Source: an uncultured Bacteroidales bacterium (GTDB taxonomy: Bacteria > Bacteroidota > Bacteroidia > Bacteroidales > Marinilabiliaceae). Taken from it: a stretch of 5,825 nucleotides of DNA. The stretch covers positions 1 to 5,825 of the forward strand of contig CALAVC010000123.1 of NCBI GenBank assembly GCA_937892095.1, read 5' to 3'. The notes under the pieces were generated by a model. That model saw only the letters and a list, made by a program, of their open reading frames with translations, was not told the origin of the DNA and did no database searches. Made by a program: the position numbers and the translations under genes. Position 1 is the first letter of the stretch. Every line of letters begins with the position of its first letter. Shown piece after piece: positions 1-5,825 of the stretch.

Positions 1-94
1 TGCCAGCCCCCGTAAAGGCTATGGCATGTTTTGAGTCTTTCAACACGCGAGCAACTTGTTCTATCGTTTGGTCTATGTCCGGCATTGTTTTCAT
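1..94 (-). CDS. Sir2-family NAD-dependent protein deacylase, N-terminal fragment (cut by window edge)
   Basis: Only the first 31 codons are in the window; the rest lies beyond position 1. The visible protein begins MKTMPDIDQTIEQVARVL and ends KHAIAFTGAG. An amphipathic helix followed by a hydrophobic strand and TGAG is the start of the sirtuin Rossmann fold, where the GAG(IS) loop binds NAD. Sirtuins remove acetyl or other acyl groups from lysines using NAD, in the cytoplasm; bacterial members are usually about 230 to 250 residues. The ATG at 94 lies 4 nt after the stop of the DUF362 gene, so the two are almost certainly cotranscribed. A second in-frame ATG at 85 is an equally plausible start. 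The catalytic His and the zinc cysteines are not visible, so activity and class (deacetylase or CobB/Sirt5-like desuccinylase) cannot be judged. The family call rests on a short but characteristic segment. Confidence 0.82.
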   Translation of the reverse strand, partial: MKTMPDIDQTIEQVARVLKDSKHAIAFTGAG

Positions 95-98
95 GGTG

Positions 99-1109
99 CT
101 ATTCTATTTCTTTCAGATTATACTTGCGACTTCCCATGCCAATCTTCTCAGCATGCTCAATGGTGTGTATGCCATGGCGTGTGCTTATGCGTTCCATTAG
201 TGGAGCGTTGTCGTTGTCGGCTGTCGGGTTTGTCATGCCAAACACCATGTCTATGCATGCTTGGTCGACAGCCACAGGGTCGAGCGATGCCATGATGCCC
301 ATGTCTTTCAGTTTGACGGGCTCAGGCTTATCTACGCAGTCGCAGTCGACAGACATGTTGTTCATGATGTCAATGTAGACAATGTTGCCATTAAACTTGT
401 CGGCAACCGATTGTGCCGCAGCTGCCATCGATTCGAGGAATCCATCTTGATTCTCTACGTGGTTCCACAAGTCTTCGACCACTTGCTGATAGCCAGCACT
501 GTGTATGTTGGCTTTGCCGTTGGCCGATGCTACGCCTATCGACTGATTTTTTAGCACACCGCCAAAGCCTCCCATCGGGTGACCTTTGAAGTGCGCAAGG
601 TTTATCATGAAGTCGTAGTTCGAAAGGTGTTTGCCAACGATGTTATATTTTATCCACGTCGTATCGCGAACGGGAATCTGCATTTCGCCTTCCTCGTCCA
701 TCAAGTCTACTGTGCCGATAGCCTCAAATCCGTGCTCGCGAATCACTTGGCGATGTTCCTCAAATGTGGTCCTTTTGCCAGCGTAGGCTGTATTACATTC
801 CACAAGAGTGCCATTGACTTTCTTGACGAGCTCGCCAATAAGTTCGGGCTTTAAGTAGTTGTTGTTGCCTGCTTCGCCTGTGCTTATTTTTACGGCTACG
901 CGCCCTGTGGCAGGTCTGCCCAATGCCTCGTATATTCTTATTAAACTCTCGGGGCTAATGGTTTTGCCGTAGTAAACCGTTGGGAGGTCGTTTGGAGTTG
1001 CCTCAACAGTTTTTTTCTCCGTCGTCTCTGTCTGCTGACTTGCCGACGAACACCCAACTGCAATAGCCATAAGAATTGTGGCTTGGGCTATGCAGAAAAT
1101 CTTTTTCAT
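99..1109 (-). CDS. DUF362 domain-containing lipoprotein
   Basis: This 336-residue protein starts at the ATG at 1109 (MKKIFCIAQA). The N-terminus is a lipoprotein signal: Lys-Lys, a hydrophobic stretch, then AVGC with the lipidated Cys at residue 20, followed by a Ser/Thr/Glu-rich linker to about residue 40. It should be anchored on the periplasmic side of the envelope. The body matches DUF362 (PF04015): VAVKISTGE near 71-79, HFKGHPMGGFGGVLKN at 173-188, NMSVDCDC at 251-258, SLDPVAVDQAC at 275-285, and a C-terminal HGIHTIEHAEKIGMGSRKY. The biochemical function of the family is not settled. Many members carry ferredoxin-type 4Fe-4S motifs; none is present here, and the mature cysteines are C20, C105, C256, C258 and C285. 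The frame is open up to an ATG at 1172, but that start would overlap the preceding gene by 49 nt and bury the signal peptide. The gene sits 14 nt behind the beta-barrel gene. Confidence 0.9.
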   Translation of the reverse strand: MKKIFCIAQATILMAIAVGCSSASQQTETTEKKTVEATPNDLPTVYYGKTISPESLIRIYEALGRPATGRVAVKISTGEAGNNNYLKPELIGELVKKVNGTLVECNTAYAGKRTTFEEHRQVIREHGFEAIGTVDLMDEEGEMQIPVRDTTWIKYNIVGKHLSNYDFMINLAHFKGHPMGGFGGVLKNQSIGVASANGKANIHSAGYQQVVEDLWNHVENQDGFLESMAAAAQSVADKFNGNIVYIDIMNNMSVDCDCVDKPEPVKLKDMGIMASLDPVAVDQACIDMVFGMTNPTADNDNAPLMERISTRHGIHTIEHAEKIGMGSRKYNLKEIE

Positions 1110-1123
1110 AGTCTGTATTTTTT

Positions 1124-1681
1124 TTAGAATTTGAACGACAGACCCAACGAAACGAGTTGATACTTGTCCCAAGACACTTCTGCATTTACGCCAAAGAACG
1201 ACGTTACCATATATCGACAGCCTGCAACAAGTGCTGGAGCCACGACATCAGTATCAGTCTCTTTATCGCTATATTTTACGCCATCAGCTGAATATTCATA
1301 CTTGGCTTTGTTGATGTCAACAAACAAGAAGTTGATGCCAGCGTATGTGTCAAGTTGTGGGATGAATGCGTAGTGCAGAGTGCCACGTGTGCCAATGCGT
1401 ACGCGCGACAAGTCGACACCATTGGTTGAGCCAGCTTGAAAGCCCAGCAATACGCCTGCCGAAATGGTACCTTTGCTGTTGATGACGTTCATGAAGCCGT
1501 ATTCGCCCAGCAAGCCAACACCATTGAGCATTGTGTTGTCGACGCATTTTGAGTCGAAATCGCTTGCGCCCATCACCCAGTTGACGTTTATTGATACGTC
1601 GCCTTTTTCAAATTGGCTTTGCGCATTGACTGTTGCCGAAGTTGCTATTATTGTTAGCAAGCTAAACAAGAATTTTTTCAT
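1124..1681 (-). CDS. Small outer-membrane beta-barrel protein (porin-like)
   Basis: This 185-residue protein begins with a clear Sec signal peptide, MKKFLFSLLTIIATSATVNA, with likely cleavage before Q21. The mature part, about 165 residues, is made of alternating polar and hydrophobic strands rich in Gly and aromatic residues (INVNWVMGAS, AGVLLGFQAG, TLHYAFIPQL, FGVNAEVSWD). It ends LVSLGLSFKF, with the terminal Phe typical of barrels inserted by the BAM complex. It resembles the small outer-membrane beta-barrel or porin-family proteins common in Bacteroidota, and an eight-stranded barrel would fit its size. No substrate can be read from the sequence. Its ATG follows the redoxin stop codon by 6 nt (AAGAAA), so it is translated from the same message. 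It could instead be a structural barrel without transport activity. Confidence 0.75.
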   Translation of the reverse strand: MKKFLFSLLTIIATSATVNAQSQFEKGDVSINVNWVMGASDFDSKCVDNTMLNGVGLLGEYGFMNVINSKGTISAGVLLGFQAGSTNGVDLSRVRIGTRGTLHYAFIPQLDTYAGINFLFVDINKAKYEYSADGVKYSDKETDTDVVAPALVAGCRYMVTSFFGVNAEVSWDKYQLVSLGLSFKF

Positions 1682-1687
1682 TTTCTT

Positions 1688-2812
1688 CTATTTGAGTATT
1701 TGCTCTATTGTATTTGCTAATTGTTCGCCTCTGAGGTCTTTGGCTACAATTTTTCCATTTTTGTCGACCAAGTAACACGAAGGAATTGAACGTACGTTGT
1801 AGAGTGCAGCTGCCGAGCTACGCCAACCTTGTAAGTCCGACACGTGAATCCAATCCATTCCGAGCGACCTTATGGCGTCTGTCCACGACTTTTTGTTATT
1901 GTCGAGCGACACGCCAACTATTTCAAAACCTTTGGCATGATATTTTTCGTACGCTGCTTTTACGTGTGGCATTTCGGCTCGGCATGGCCCACACCACGAT
2001 GCCCAAAAGTCTATCAGTGTCAACTTGTTTGTCTTCACTATGTCAGACACTTTTTGCTTTTTGCCGTCAGGTGTCGGCAAGCTAAAGTCAGTAAACTGTT
2101 TGCCGACCTCCGAATTCATCATTCTGGTAGTCTGCGCTTTAGCTTCGAGTATGCGTTGGCAGCCGGGAGGCGTTGGGTTCTGCTTGCTTAGCAACGAAAG
2201 TAGGCTTGCGCTTTCCGTTTCTGGTAGTCTGTTGTAGTACATCTCGAGCAACATATCTGCAATCTTTGTTGTATGATTTTCGCGTATGTATGTTGCAATT
2301 TCTTTGGTCTGTGTCTTGCCCAAAGAGTCTATGGCTAAAGCCATTTTTCCTCGTGTTTGCGCATCGGTATTGGGATTTTGTAACGCTCGGCTCAATTGCA
2401 TTTGTTGCGCATATATTTCTTGTGTTCTTTGGCTTATCTTGCGCCATGCATAATAGTTTGGAGAGCCACTTACTGTGGCATGTCGCGTAGGGTCTCGATG
2501 AAGGATGACTTCTTGTATGCCGCTTTCGAGCACTATGTCGCTACCTACTATTGGCTGACCATTTTTTATGGCAAGTAGAAAAGCCACCTGTGCACCATCT
2601 ATGTTGCCACTGAATGTAAACTTGCCACCTCTAAAAGTTTCTGTGTCAATTGGGGTTAAGTTTTGTCCGCGTGCTATGGCAAGTATTATTGTGTCTCCAT
2701 TTGCTGTGCCGTCCAGAGTGCCGTTTATGGTATAAGTGTTACTTGTGTTTTTTTGTGCCGAAGTCAGAAGTGCAACGCAAAATAACGATACGACAGATAT
2801 TATGTTCTTCAT
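1688..2812 (-). CDS. TlpA-like thiol-disulfide oxidoreductase with N-terminal DUF4369 domain
   Basis: This 374-residue exported redoxin has a signal peptide at about residues 1-19 (MKNIISVVSLFCVALLTSA) with no lipobox Cys at the cleavage site. Residues 26-120 form a beta-rich DUF4369-like domain (YTINGTLDGTANGDTI). Residues 121-230 are a helical linker. Residues 237-374 are an AhpC/TSA-thioredoxin-like domain: GKQFTDFSLPTPDGK, then LIDFWASWCGPCRAEMPHVK with the active-site pair C274 and C277, VGVSLDNNKKSW, and the cis-proline loop RSIPSCYLVDKNGKIV with P344. Proteins of this design are common in Bacteroidota and are thought to reduce or exchange disulfides in the periplasm; their partners are generally unknown. 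The TlpA/ResA type suits cytochrome c or metal-site maturation, but nothing here proves that. An unusual Cys, C346, lies two residues after the cis-proline. It is the first gene of the four-gene operon. The start at 2812 is the only Met that gives a signal peptide. Confidence 0.93.
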   Translation of the reverse strand: MKNIISVVSLFCVALLTSAQKNTSNTYTINGTLDGTANGDTIILAIARGQNLTPIDTETFRGGKFTFSGNIDGAQVAFLLAIKNGQPIVGSDIVLESGIQEVILHRDPTRHATVSGSPNYYAWRKISQRTQEIYAQQMQLSRALQNPNTDAQTRGKMALAIDSLGKTQTKEIATYIRENHTTKIADMLLEMYYNRLPETESASLLSLLSKQNPTPPGCQRILEAKAQTTRMMNSEVGKQFTDFSLPTPDGKKQKVSDIVKTNKLTLIDFWASWCGPCRAEMPHVKAAYEKYHAKGFEIVGVSLDNNKKSWTDAIRSLGMDWIHVSDLQGWRSSAAALYNVRSIPSCYLVDKNGKIVAKDLRGEQLANTIEQILK

Positions 2813-2831
2813 GCGTGTTCTTTTTTGTCTG

Positions 2832-2839
2832 CAAATGTA
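2832..2839 (-). promoter_or_regulatory. Probable -7 box of the redoxin operon promoter
   Basis: The minus strand reads TACATTTG, a full match to the Bacteroidota -7 consensus TAnnTTTG. It lies 19 nt upstream of the redoxin ATG and immediately behind the T tract of the tRNA terminator. A TTTG at 2856-2859 is a candidate -33 element, but it is only 16 nt away instead of about 19 and lies inside the terminator stem. The implied leader is very short, roughly 10-15 nt (GACAAAAAAGAACACGC region), A-rich and without a Shine-Dalgarno sequence. Confidence 0.55.
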
Positions 2840-2882
2840 AAAATAATAAAAGGTGCAAAGTTTTTATTACCTTGCACCTTTT
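2839..2882 (-). terminator. Intrinsic terminator after tRNA-Arg
   Basis: The arms at 2848-2860 (plus strand aaaaggtgcaaag) and 2870-2882 (ccttgcacctttt) form a 13-bp stem with one G-T wobble and a 9-nt loop. On the minus strand the stem is followed by TATTATTTTT. It begins 3 nt after the 3' end of the tRNA, so it should end the tRNA transcript and any read-through from the barrel gene upstream. The A and T flanks are symmetrical enough for it to work in both directions, although no plus-strand gene is present. Confidence 0.88.
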
Positions 2883-2885
2883 TAG

Positions 2886-2959
2886 TGATACCGGAGGGAT
2901 TCGAACCCCCAATCTTCTGGGCCGTAACCAGAGGCATTATCCAATTGTGCTACGGTACC
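2886..2959 (-). tRNA. tRNA-Arg (anticodon ACG)
   Basis: The minus strand folds into a complete 74-nt cloverleaf. The acceptor stem GGTACCG pairs with CGGTATC with one G-T pair. The D arm has G18-G19 in the loop. The anticodon stem TCTGG/CCAGA has five Watson-Crick pairs around loop TTACGGC, which places ACG at 34-36. The T stem GGGGG/CCCTC encloses TTCGAAT. The discriminator is A73, and the 3' CCA is not encoded (CTA follows), so it is added after transcription. A34 should be deaminated to inosine by TadA, letting this tRNA read CGU, CGC and CGA. A20 and C35, the main arginyl-tRNA synthetase identity bases, are present. The D stem has a C13-A22 mismatch, leaving three pairs there. No sign of an intron or truncation. 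Confidence 0.97.
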
Positions 2960-2978
2960 ATCCTTGTTTTTAACGTTG

Positions 2979-3008
2979 CAAAGGTACATCTTTTTTTACT
3001 TATTGCAA
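2979..3008 (-). promoter_or_regulatory. Promoter of tRNA-Arg
   Basis: The minus strand carries TTG (3008-3006), exactly 19 nt, then TACCTTTG (2986-2979). This matches the Bacteroidota housekeeping promoter (-33 TTG, -7 TAnnTTTG) in both boxes and in spacing. Transcription should start near 2972, about a dozen bases before the mature tRNA 5' end at 2959. It shows the tRNA can be transcribed independently of the barrel gene upstream. The remaining DNA between 3009 and 3048 is A/T-rich and holds no convincing terminator for that gene. Confidence 0.82.
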
Positions 3009-3048
3009 GTGTTGTGCCAAAAAAACTTATAAATATTTTTCTGACGCC

Positions 3049-4671
3049 TTAAAAGGATATGCCTGCATGTGCCGAAATAGCATGGTGTATGTCTTTTACG
3101 CCACTTGTCTTTTCGGCAGTCATCTCGTAGCTTAGCACTGCGTATATGCTCCTTATGTGCTTTATGTCGAAATAGTCTACTCTTGGTCTGAAGCCCCACG
3201 ACATAAGCCGAGACGTTTGGTGTGCATAGTCAGCCGTTAGCATATCGTAGTCAAGTTGAAACACTTGTGAAGGTCGAATGTCAATTTTCTTATGCTTGTT
3301 CTCGCTACGTCCTCTTGCAAAAACGTCTGCCGAAAACATATACGGTTTGGTATTCATCGTGTGTGCCGTGCGAAATATCAGAGTACGCATAAGCGGCGAT
3401 GTTTTCACATCGCTTCCCGAGCCACTGTGCTTCGTGTGTACAAAGTCGTGTTCCAAACGGAAAATTATGTCGACTTTGTGTAGTAGTGGGTTGGCAAACG
3501 AAATACAGACGTCGCCTACTGAGTGTATACTTTTTTCACTATAATTTTTTACTTCGGCAATTTGCTTGTAGTTCCCCACATTTGTCCCATACACAATCTC
3601 AGTTCCGCCAACTTTTGCCAGTTTACTGCGCAAATGTGTTCGTATGTTCGAAAAAATTAGCTCACATTGCTGAGTGTTACAACCATCGATTGTTAGTTCG
3701 TTTGTTTCTTTGGTGTTGATGACAATATTTGTCTTGTCGGGTAAAAGTTTTTCTATTTTGCTATGCCCAGTTTGTATGCCTATCTTTGTTTTTCCACCAA
3801 CTTTAAGTGTTAGCCCACCACACACGCCACGACCCTTATATGCTGCGTCATCGTTCGACTGCGAAAAACGATGGTAGGTGTTGCCAAGTCCTTCCATCTG
3901 GTATATTATTGTTGTTCCTCCGTAGGCGTTGAAAAATTTAATGTTTTGCTCTTGGGCATATTTGTTTAGCTGGATGTAGAGTCCAACTCCTAAATCGTCT
4001 GAAAATGAGCGACTTATGCCTAAACTTGCTTTGGCCAGTAGTGAATTGTTTTTAGGGCGTGGGTCAGATTCTCTGTGTTCAATAGAGCTACTATATCCTA
4101 TTTGCACTCCATAGTTGAAGTGTTTAGCCTCTCGCGAAAAACCAGCTTGGAAGCCGTATGCCTCCCTTTTAAGCGAACCACAAACAGTGTCTGCAACAAC
4201 GTATGGTGCAACGATTCCATAGTCCGAAGTCTCGTTCCACTGTGCGTCTAATCGTTCGCCGTGTTGGTAATTTACGTTTCCCCAAGTGGTTAGCGAATCA
4301 GAAATGTTTTGTGCCATGTCGGCTGCAGCTTCAGCACCTCTATATCCGTTGCCCTCTTGCTTGTGCAAGCTCACGACATTGTCGCGTGTGGGTGCATAAC
4401 GAGCCACATCTTGTAGTCGTGGTACTATGCCACCTTTTGAGCTACCATAACCTGCGCGTATATTCGACCTGTTCCAACCATATAACTCGTTCCGTACCGA
4501 TGGATTGGCAAAATACGTATATCCCTCAATGTCAAGAATTTCCTCGGTCTCTTCCCTAAATATTTCGAGCGAATAGGTTTGTTGTCCTTTGCCATTTTGT
4601 GCCAAAAGATTATGGTTGTACGTCGCAACCGCCAATAACAGACAACCAAGTATTTTCGCTCTGAGTTTCAT
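3049..4671 (-). CDS. Outer-membrane beta-barrel protein, DUF6850-like
   Basis: This 540-residue protein starts at the ATG at 4671. It has a signal peptide at about residues 1-24 (MKLRAKILGCLLLAVATYNH, cleavage likely after LLA) and a mature part rich in alternating beta strands ending HAGISF, so an outer-membrane barrel is expected. Features that recall the DUF6850 barrel family of Bacteroidales are a NP-x-x-x-N-E-LYGWNRSN segment at 56-70, WNETSDYGIVAPYVVADTV at 145-163, and SDPRPKNNSLLAKASLGIS at 202-220, followed by an EGLGNTYHRF region near 260-269. I recognise these by resemblance only; the family has no established function. Cysteines C331 and C336 lie close together and could form a disulfide in a loop. 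The gene lies behind a DUF4876-like gene and a strong hairpin; its leader of 13-18 nt (TCTAAACAGATTAA) has no Shine-Dalgarno sequence. The two proteins may work together at the cell surface, possibly with a TonB-dependent receptor outside the window. Confidence 0.72.
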   Translation of the reverse strand: MKLRAKILGCLLLAVATYNHNLLAQNGKGQQTYSLEIFREETEEILDIEGYTYFANPSVRNELYGWNRSNIRAGYGSSKGGIVPRLQDVARYAPTRDNVVSLHKQEGNGYRGAEAAADMAQNISDSLTTWGNVNYQHGERLDAQWNETSDYGIVAPYVVADTVCGSLKREAYGFQAGFSREAKHFNYGVQIGYSSSIEHRESDPRPKNNSLLAKASLGISRSFSDDLGVGLYIQLNKYAQEQNIKFFNAYGGTTIIYQMEGLGNTYHRFSQSNDDAAYKGRGVCGGLTLKVGGKTKIGIQTGHSKIEKLLPDKTNIVINTKETNELTIDGCNTQQCELIFSNIRTHLRSKLAKVGGTEIVYGTNVGNYKQIAEVKNYSEKSIHSVGDVCISFANPLLHKVDIIFRLEHDFVHTKHSGSGSDVKTSPLMRTLIFRTAHTMNTKPYMFSADVFARGRSENKHKKIDIRPSQVFQLDYDMLTADYAHQTSRLMSWGFRPRVDYFDIKHIRSIYAVLSYEMTAEKTSGVKDIHHAISAHAGISF

Positions 4672-4683
4672 TTAATCTGTTTA

Positions 4684-4724
4684 GAAAAATGTAGTACAAA
4701 GAGCCACTCTCTTTGTACTACATT
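4684..4724 (-). terminator. Strong hairpin with T tract between the DUF4876-like and barrel genes
   Basis: The arms at 4688-4703 (aatgtagtacaaagag) and 4709-4724 (ctctttgtactacatt) are a perfect 16-bp inverted repeat around the 5-nt loop ccact. On the minus strand the stem runs directly into TTTTTC, the form of an intrinsic terminator. It starts 10 nt after the stop codon of the DUF4876-like gene and ends about 15 nt before the ATG of the barrel gene. It may terminate fully, or act as a partial terminator or a 3'-end stabiliser within one operon. The only promoter-like string behind it, TACATTTT (4693-4686), lacks the final G and a properly spaced TTG, so I do not call a promoter there. Confidence 0.8.
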
Positions 4725-4734
4725 GTATTTTGAG

Positions 4735-5825
4735 TTAAAATTCGTAATGTGGATTGGCTTCGACAACCTCAAAGTCATTGGCAGAGTCATCTGTATCGAC
4801 GAAAGCTCCGTCTACAACCTTACGACGAGCAGCTTTGCCAAGGCGATTGGCATCTTTACCCGATTCGCCAAGCGAAACATAGCTAGTCTCGATGGGGTTG
4901 CCATCCAAATACCATGCTTTTTGTCCTTCGGTGTCGCCAGGTGCCAAGCATACAAAGTCTGCAATCCACGAGTTTGGAATATAGTAATAGCTATTCGTCA
5001 TCGTTTTTACAAGTTCACCAAAAACGAACAAATAGCTATAGTCGTATGCGTAACATTCAATGAATTGTTCGGCTGACATGTTGTCGGGTAAGAAACAAAT
5101 TCCAAAGCTTGTGTTTCCTTGCTTATTGGGTAGCCAGATTGTTGCCGATTTCTTATACATGTTTGTCAAGTTTGGCGTTTCTGTGTCGGTATCCTGATTT
5201 CCCTTTGTCTCGTCGTACCACTCAAAGTCGGCTTCCGAAAGGTCCCAAGAGTTGACATTGTCTGCAGTGTGGTCTTTTGCCACGTCGCATATCAAGATGC
5301 TTTCTCCGGGTGCAACGGGGTGCTCTTTACCAGAACCGGGTATTTGATATAGTGCGCCCACTACGACAGATTCTTTGCGATAGTCTGGTGTCAGTTCGTT
5401 GCTATAGTCGTTGCCCGAAGTCCAACCAGATTCAAAAATACACAATCCATCGGCATACAATGTGTCTTTGCCTGTGTTGAAAATTCGAAAATATTGGTCG
5501 CCATTGTAGCTTGAGACTCCTTCAGGTAGCACACTCGACAATCCGACCTCTACAATTTTGAAGCCACTTGTCTGCGCAATCGGCACAAACGTTATGTCGC
5601 TTAGTTGCATGCTTCCGCCCGATACAACCACATTCTGCACGACAGCGCGTAGCGTGATGGCTTCTTCTTTTTCGCCAACCTTCTGTGTGCCTTCCGTCGT
5701 CAATACTATGTCGTATAGTCCGTCGGCCAATACTATCGTGCTTGTCGAGTCAAGTTCGAAAGTCCTCACTTCGCCTGTCGTCGTGTTGGTTGCCGTTACC
5801 TTTGTTGTGCTGCTTGTGCTTTCAT
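4735..5825 (-). CDS. DUF4876-like exported protein, N-terminus cut by window edge
   Basis: The frame is open from the right edge to the TAA at 4737-4735, giving 362 visible residues. The first are ESTSSTTKVTATNTTTGE, then a beta-sandwich-like segment (LDSTSTIVLADGLYDIVLTT) of the kind seen at the start of Bacteroidales surface lipoproteins. From about residue 86 the sequence resembles DUF4876 (PF16215): SGFKIVEVGLSSV, then DQYFRIFNTGKDTLYADGLC, VAPGESILICDVAKDH, a Trp/Tyr/Asp-rich middle, NSWIADFVCLAPG and an LGKAARRKV segment near the end. The function of the family is unknown; members usually carry a lipoprotein signal, expected here just outside the window. An in-frame GTG at 5769 is not a credible start, because coding sequence continues upstream and no signal peptide would follow it. 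The gene precedes the outer-membrane barrel gene, with a hairpin between them. A cell-surface or periplasmic role alongside the barrel is inferred. Confidence 0.78.
   Translation of the reverse strand, partial: ESTSSTTKVTATNTTTGEVRTFELDSTSTIVLADGLYDIVLTTEGTQKVGEKEEAITLRAVVQNVVVSGGSMQLSDITFVPIAQTSGFKIVEVGLSSVLPEGVSSYNGDQYFRIFNTGKDTLYADGLCIFESGWTSGNDYSNELTPDYRKESVVVGALYQIPGSGKEHPVAPGESILICDVAKDHTADNVNSWDLSEADFEWYDETKGNQDTDTETPNLTNMYKKSATIWLPNKQGNTSFGICFLPDNMSAEQFIECYAYDYSYLFVFGELVKTMTNSYYYIPNSWIADFVCLAPGDTEGQKAWYLDGNPIETSYVSLGESGKDANRLGKAARRKVVDGAFVDTDDSANDFEVVEANPHYEF

Noticed and set aside
31..854. Plus-strand frames opposite the DUF362 gene
   Set aside because: They are antisense shadows with low-complexity, Met/Ser- or Val/Cys-rich translations, no family likeness, and no promoter in front of them.
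1110..1172. N-terminal extension of the DUF362 gene to the ATG at 1172
   Set aside because: It would overlap the end of the beta-barrel gene by 49 nt and place 21 residues before a well-formed lipoprotein signal peptide; the ATG at 1109 is the natural start.
1786..2578. Plus-strand frames and a 102-residue minus frame within the redoxin gene
   Set aside because: The redoxin frame contains recognisable domains along its whole length; these alternatives are rich in Cys, Arg or Phe without any motif.
2886..2959. tRNA-Arg as an integration site of a mobile element
   Set aside because: No integrase gene, no direct repeat of the tRNA 3' end in the window, and the flanking genes look like ordinary housekeeping or envelope genes.
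3019..3040. Possible terminator for the barrel gene in the A/T-rich stretch after its stop codon
   Set aside because: Only A/T pairing of about five bases can be drawn, with no GC-containing stem; read-through to the terminator behind the tRNA is as likely.
2650..3052. Plus-strand reading frames over the tRNA, including GGIRTPNLL and EGFEPPIFWAV segments
   Set aside because: These are the classic spurious translations of the antisense of a tRNA T arm and anticodon arm; the tRNA fold explains the sequence.
3278..4559. Several plus-strand frames of 60-118 residues opposite the barrel gene
   Set aside because: Composition is unlike real proteins and they lie entirely inside a 540-residue frame with a signal peptide and a barrel C-terminus.

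Overview
The window looks like a chromosomal segment from a member of the Bacteroidota, most likely order Bacteroidales. The evidence is the TAnnTTTG promoter boxes, A-rich leaders without Shine-Dalgarno sequences, a redoxin with an N-terminal DUF4369 domain, and proteins resembling the DUF4876 and DUF6850 families. I cannot assign a genus. Every real gene I can support is on the minus strand, so transcription runs from high to low coordinates. There are six protein genes (the two at the edges incomplete) and one tRNA, with no mobile element, CRISPR array or pseudogene.

Right part (5825 to 3049): a DUF4876-like surface or periplasmic protein is cut by the right edge. It is followed by a perfect 16-bp hairpin with a T tract, then a 540-residue outer-membrane beta-barrel protein resembling DUF6850. 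In Bacteroidales such a pair commonly lies next to a TonB-dependent receptor, which would be beyond the window edge if present. The hairpin lies between the two genes and may end or attenuate transcription before the barrel gene.

Middle (about 3008 to 2832): tRNA-Arg(ACG) has its own textbook promoter (TTG, 19 nt, TACCTTTG). A strong intrinsic terminator begins 3 nt after the tRNA. Directly behind that terminator is a second TAnnTTTG box that probably starts the next operon, so terminator and promoter are packed together with almost no spare DNA.

Left part (2812 to 1): a tight four-gene operon with gaps of 6, 14 and 4 nt. In order it holds an exported TlpA-like thiol-disulfide oxidoreductase with a CGPC site, a small outer-membrane beta-barrel protein, a DUF362 lipoprotein, and the first 31 residues of a Sir2-family NAD-dependent deacylase, cut by the left edge. 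Two or three products act outside the cytoplasm and one inside it. This linkage of redox, envelope, DUF362 and sirtuin genes is the most intriguing part of the window, although whether it is one functional system is inference.
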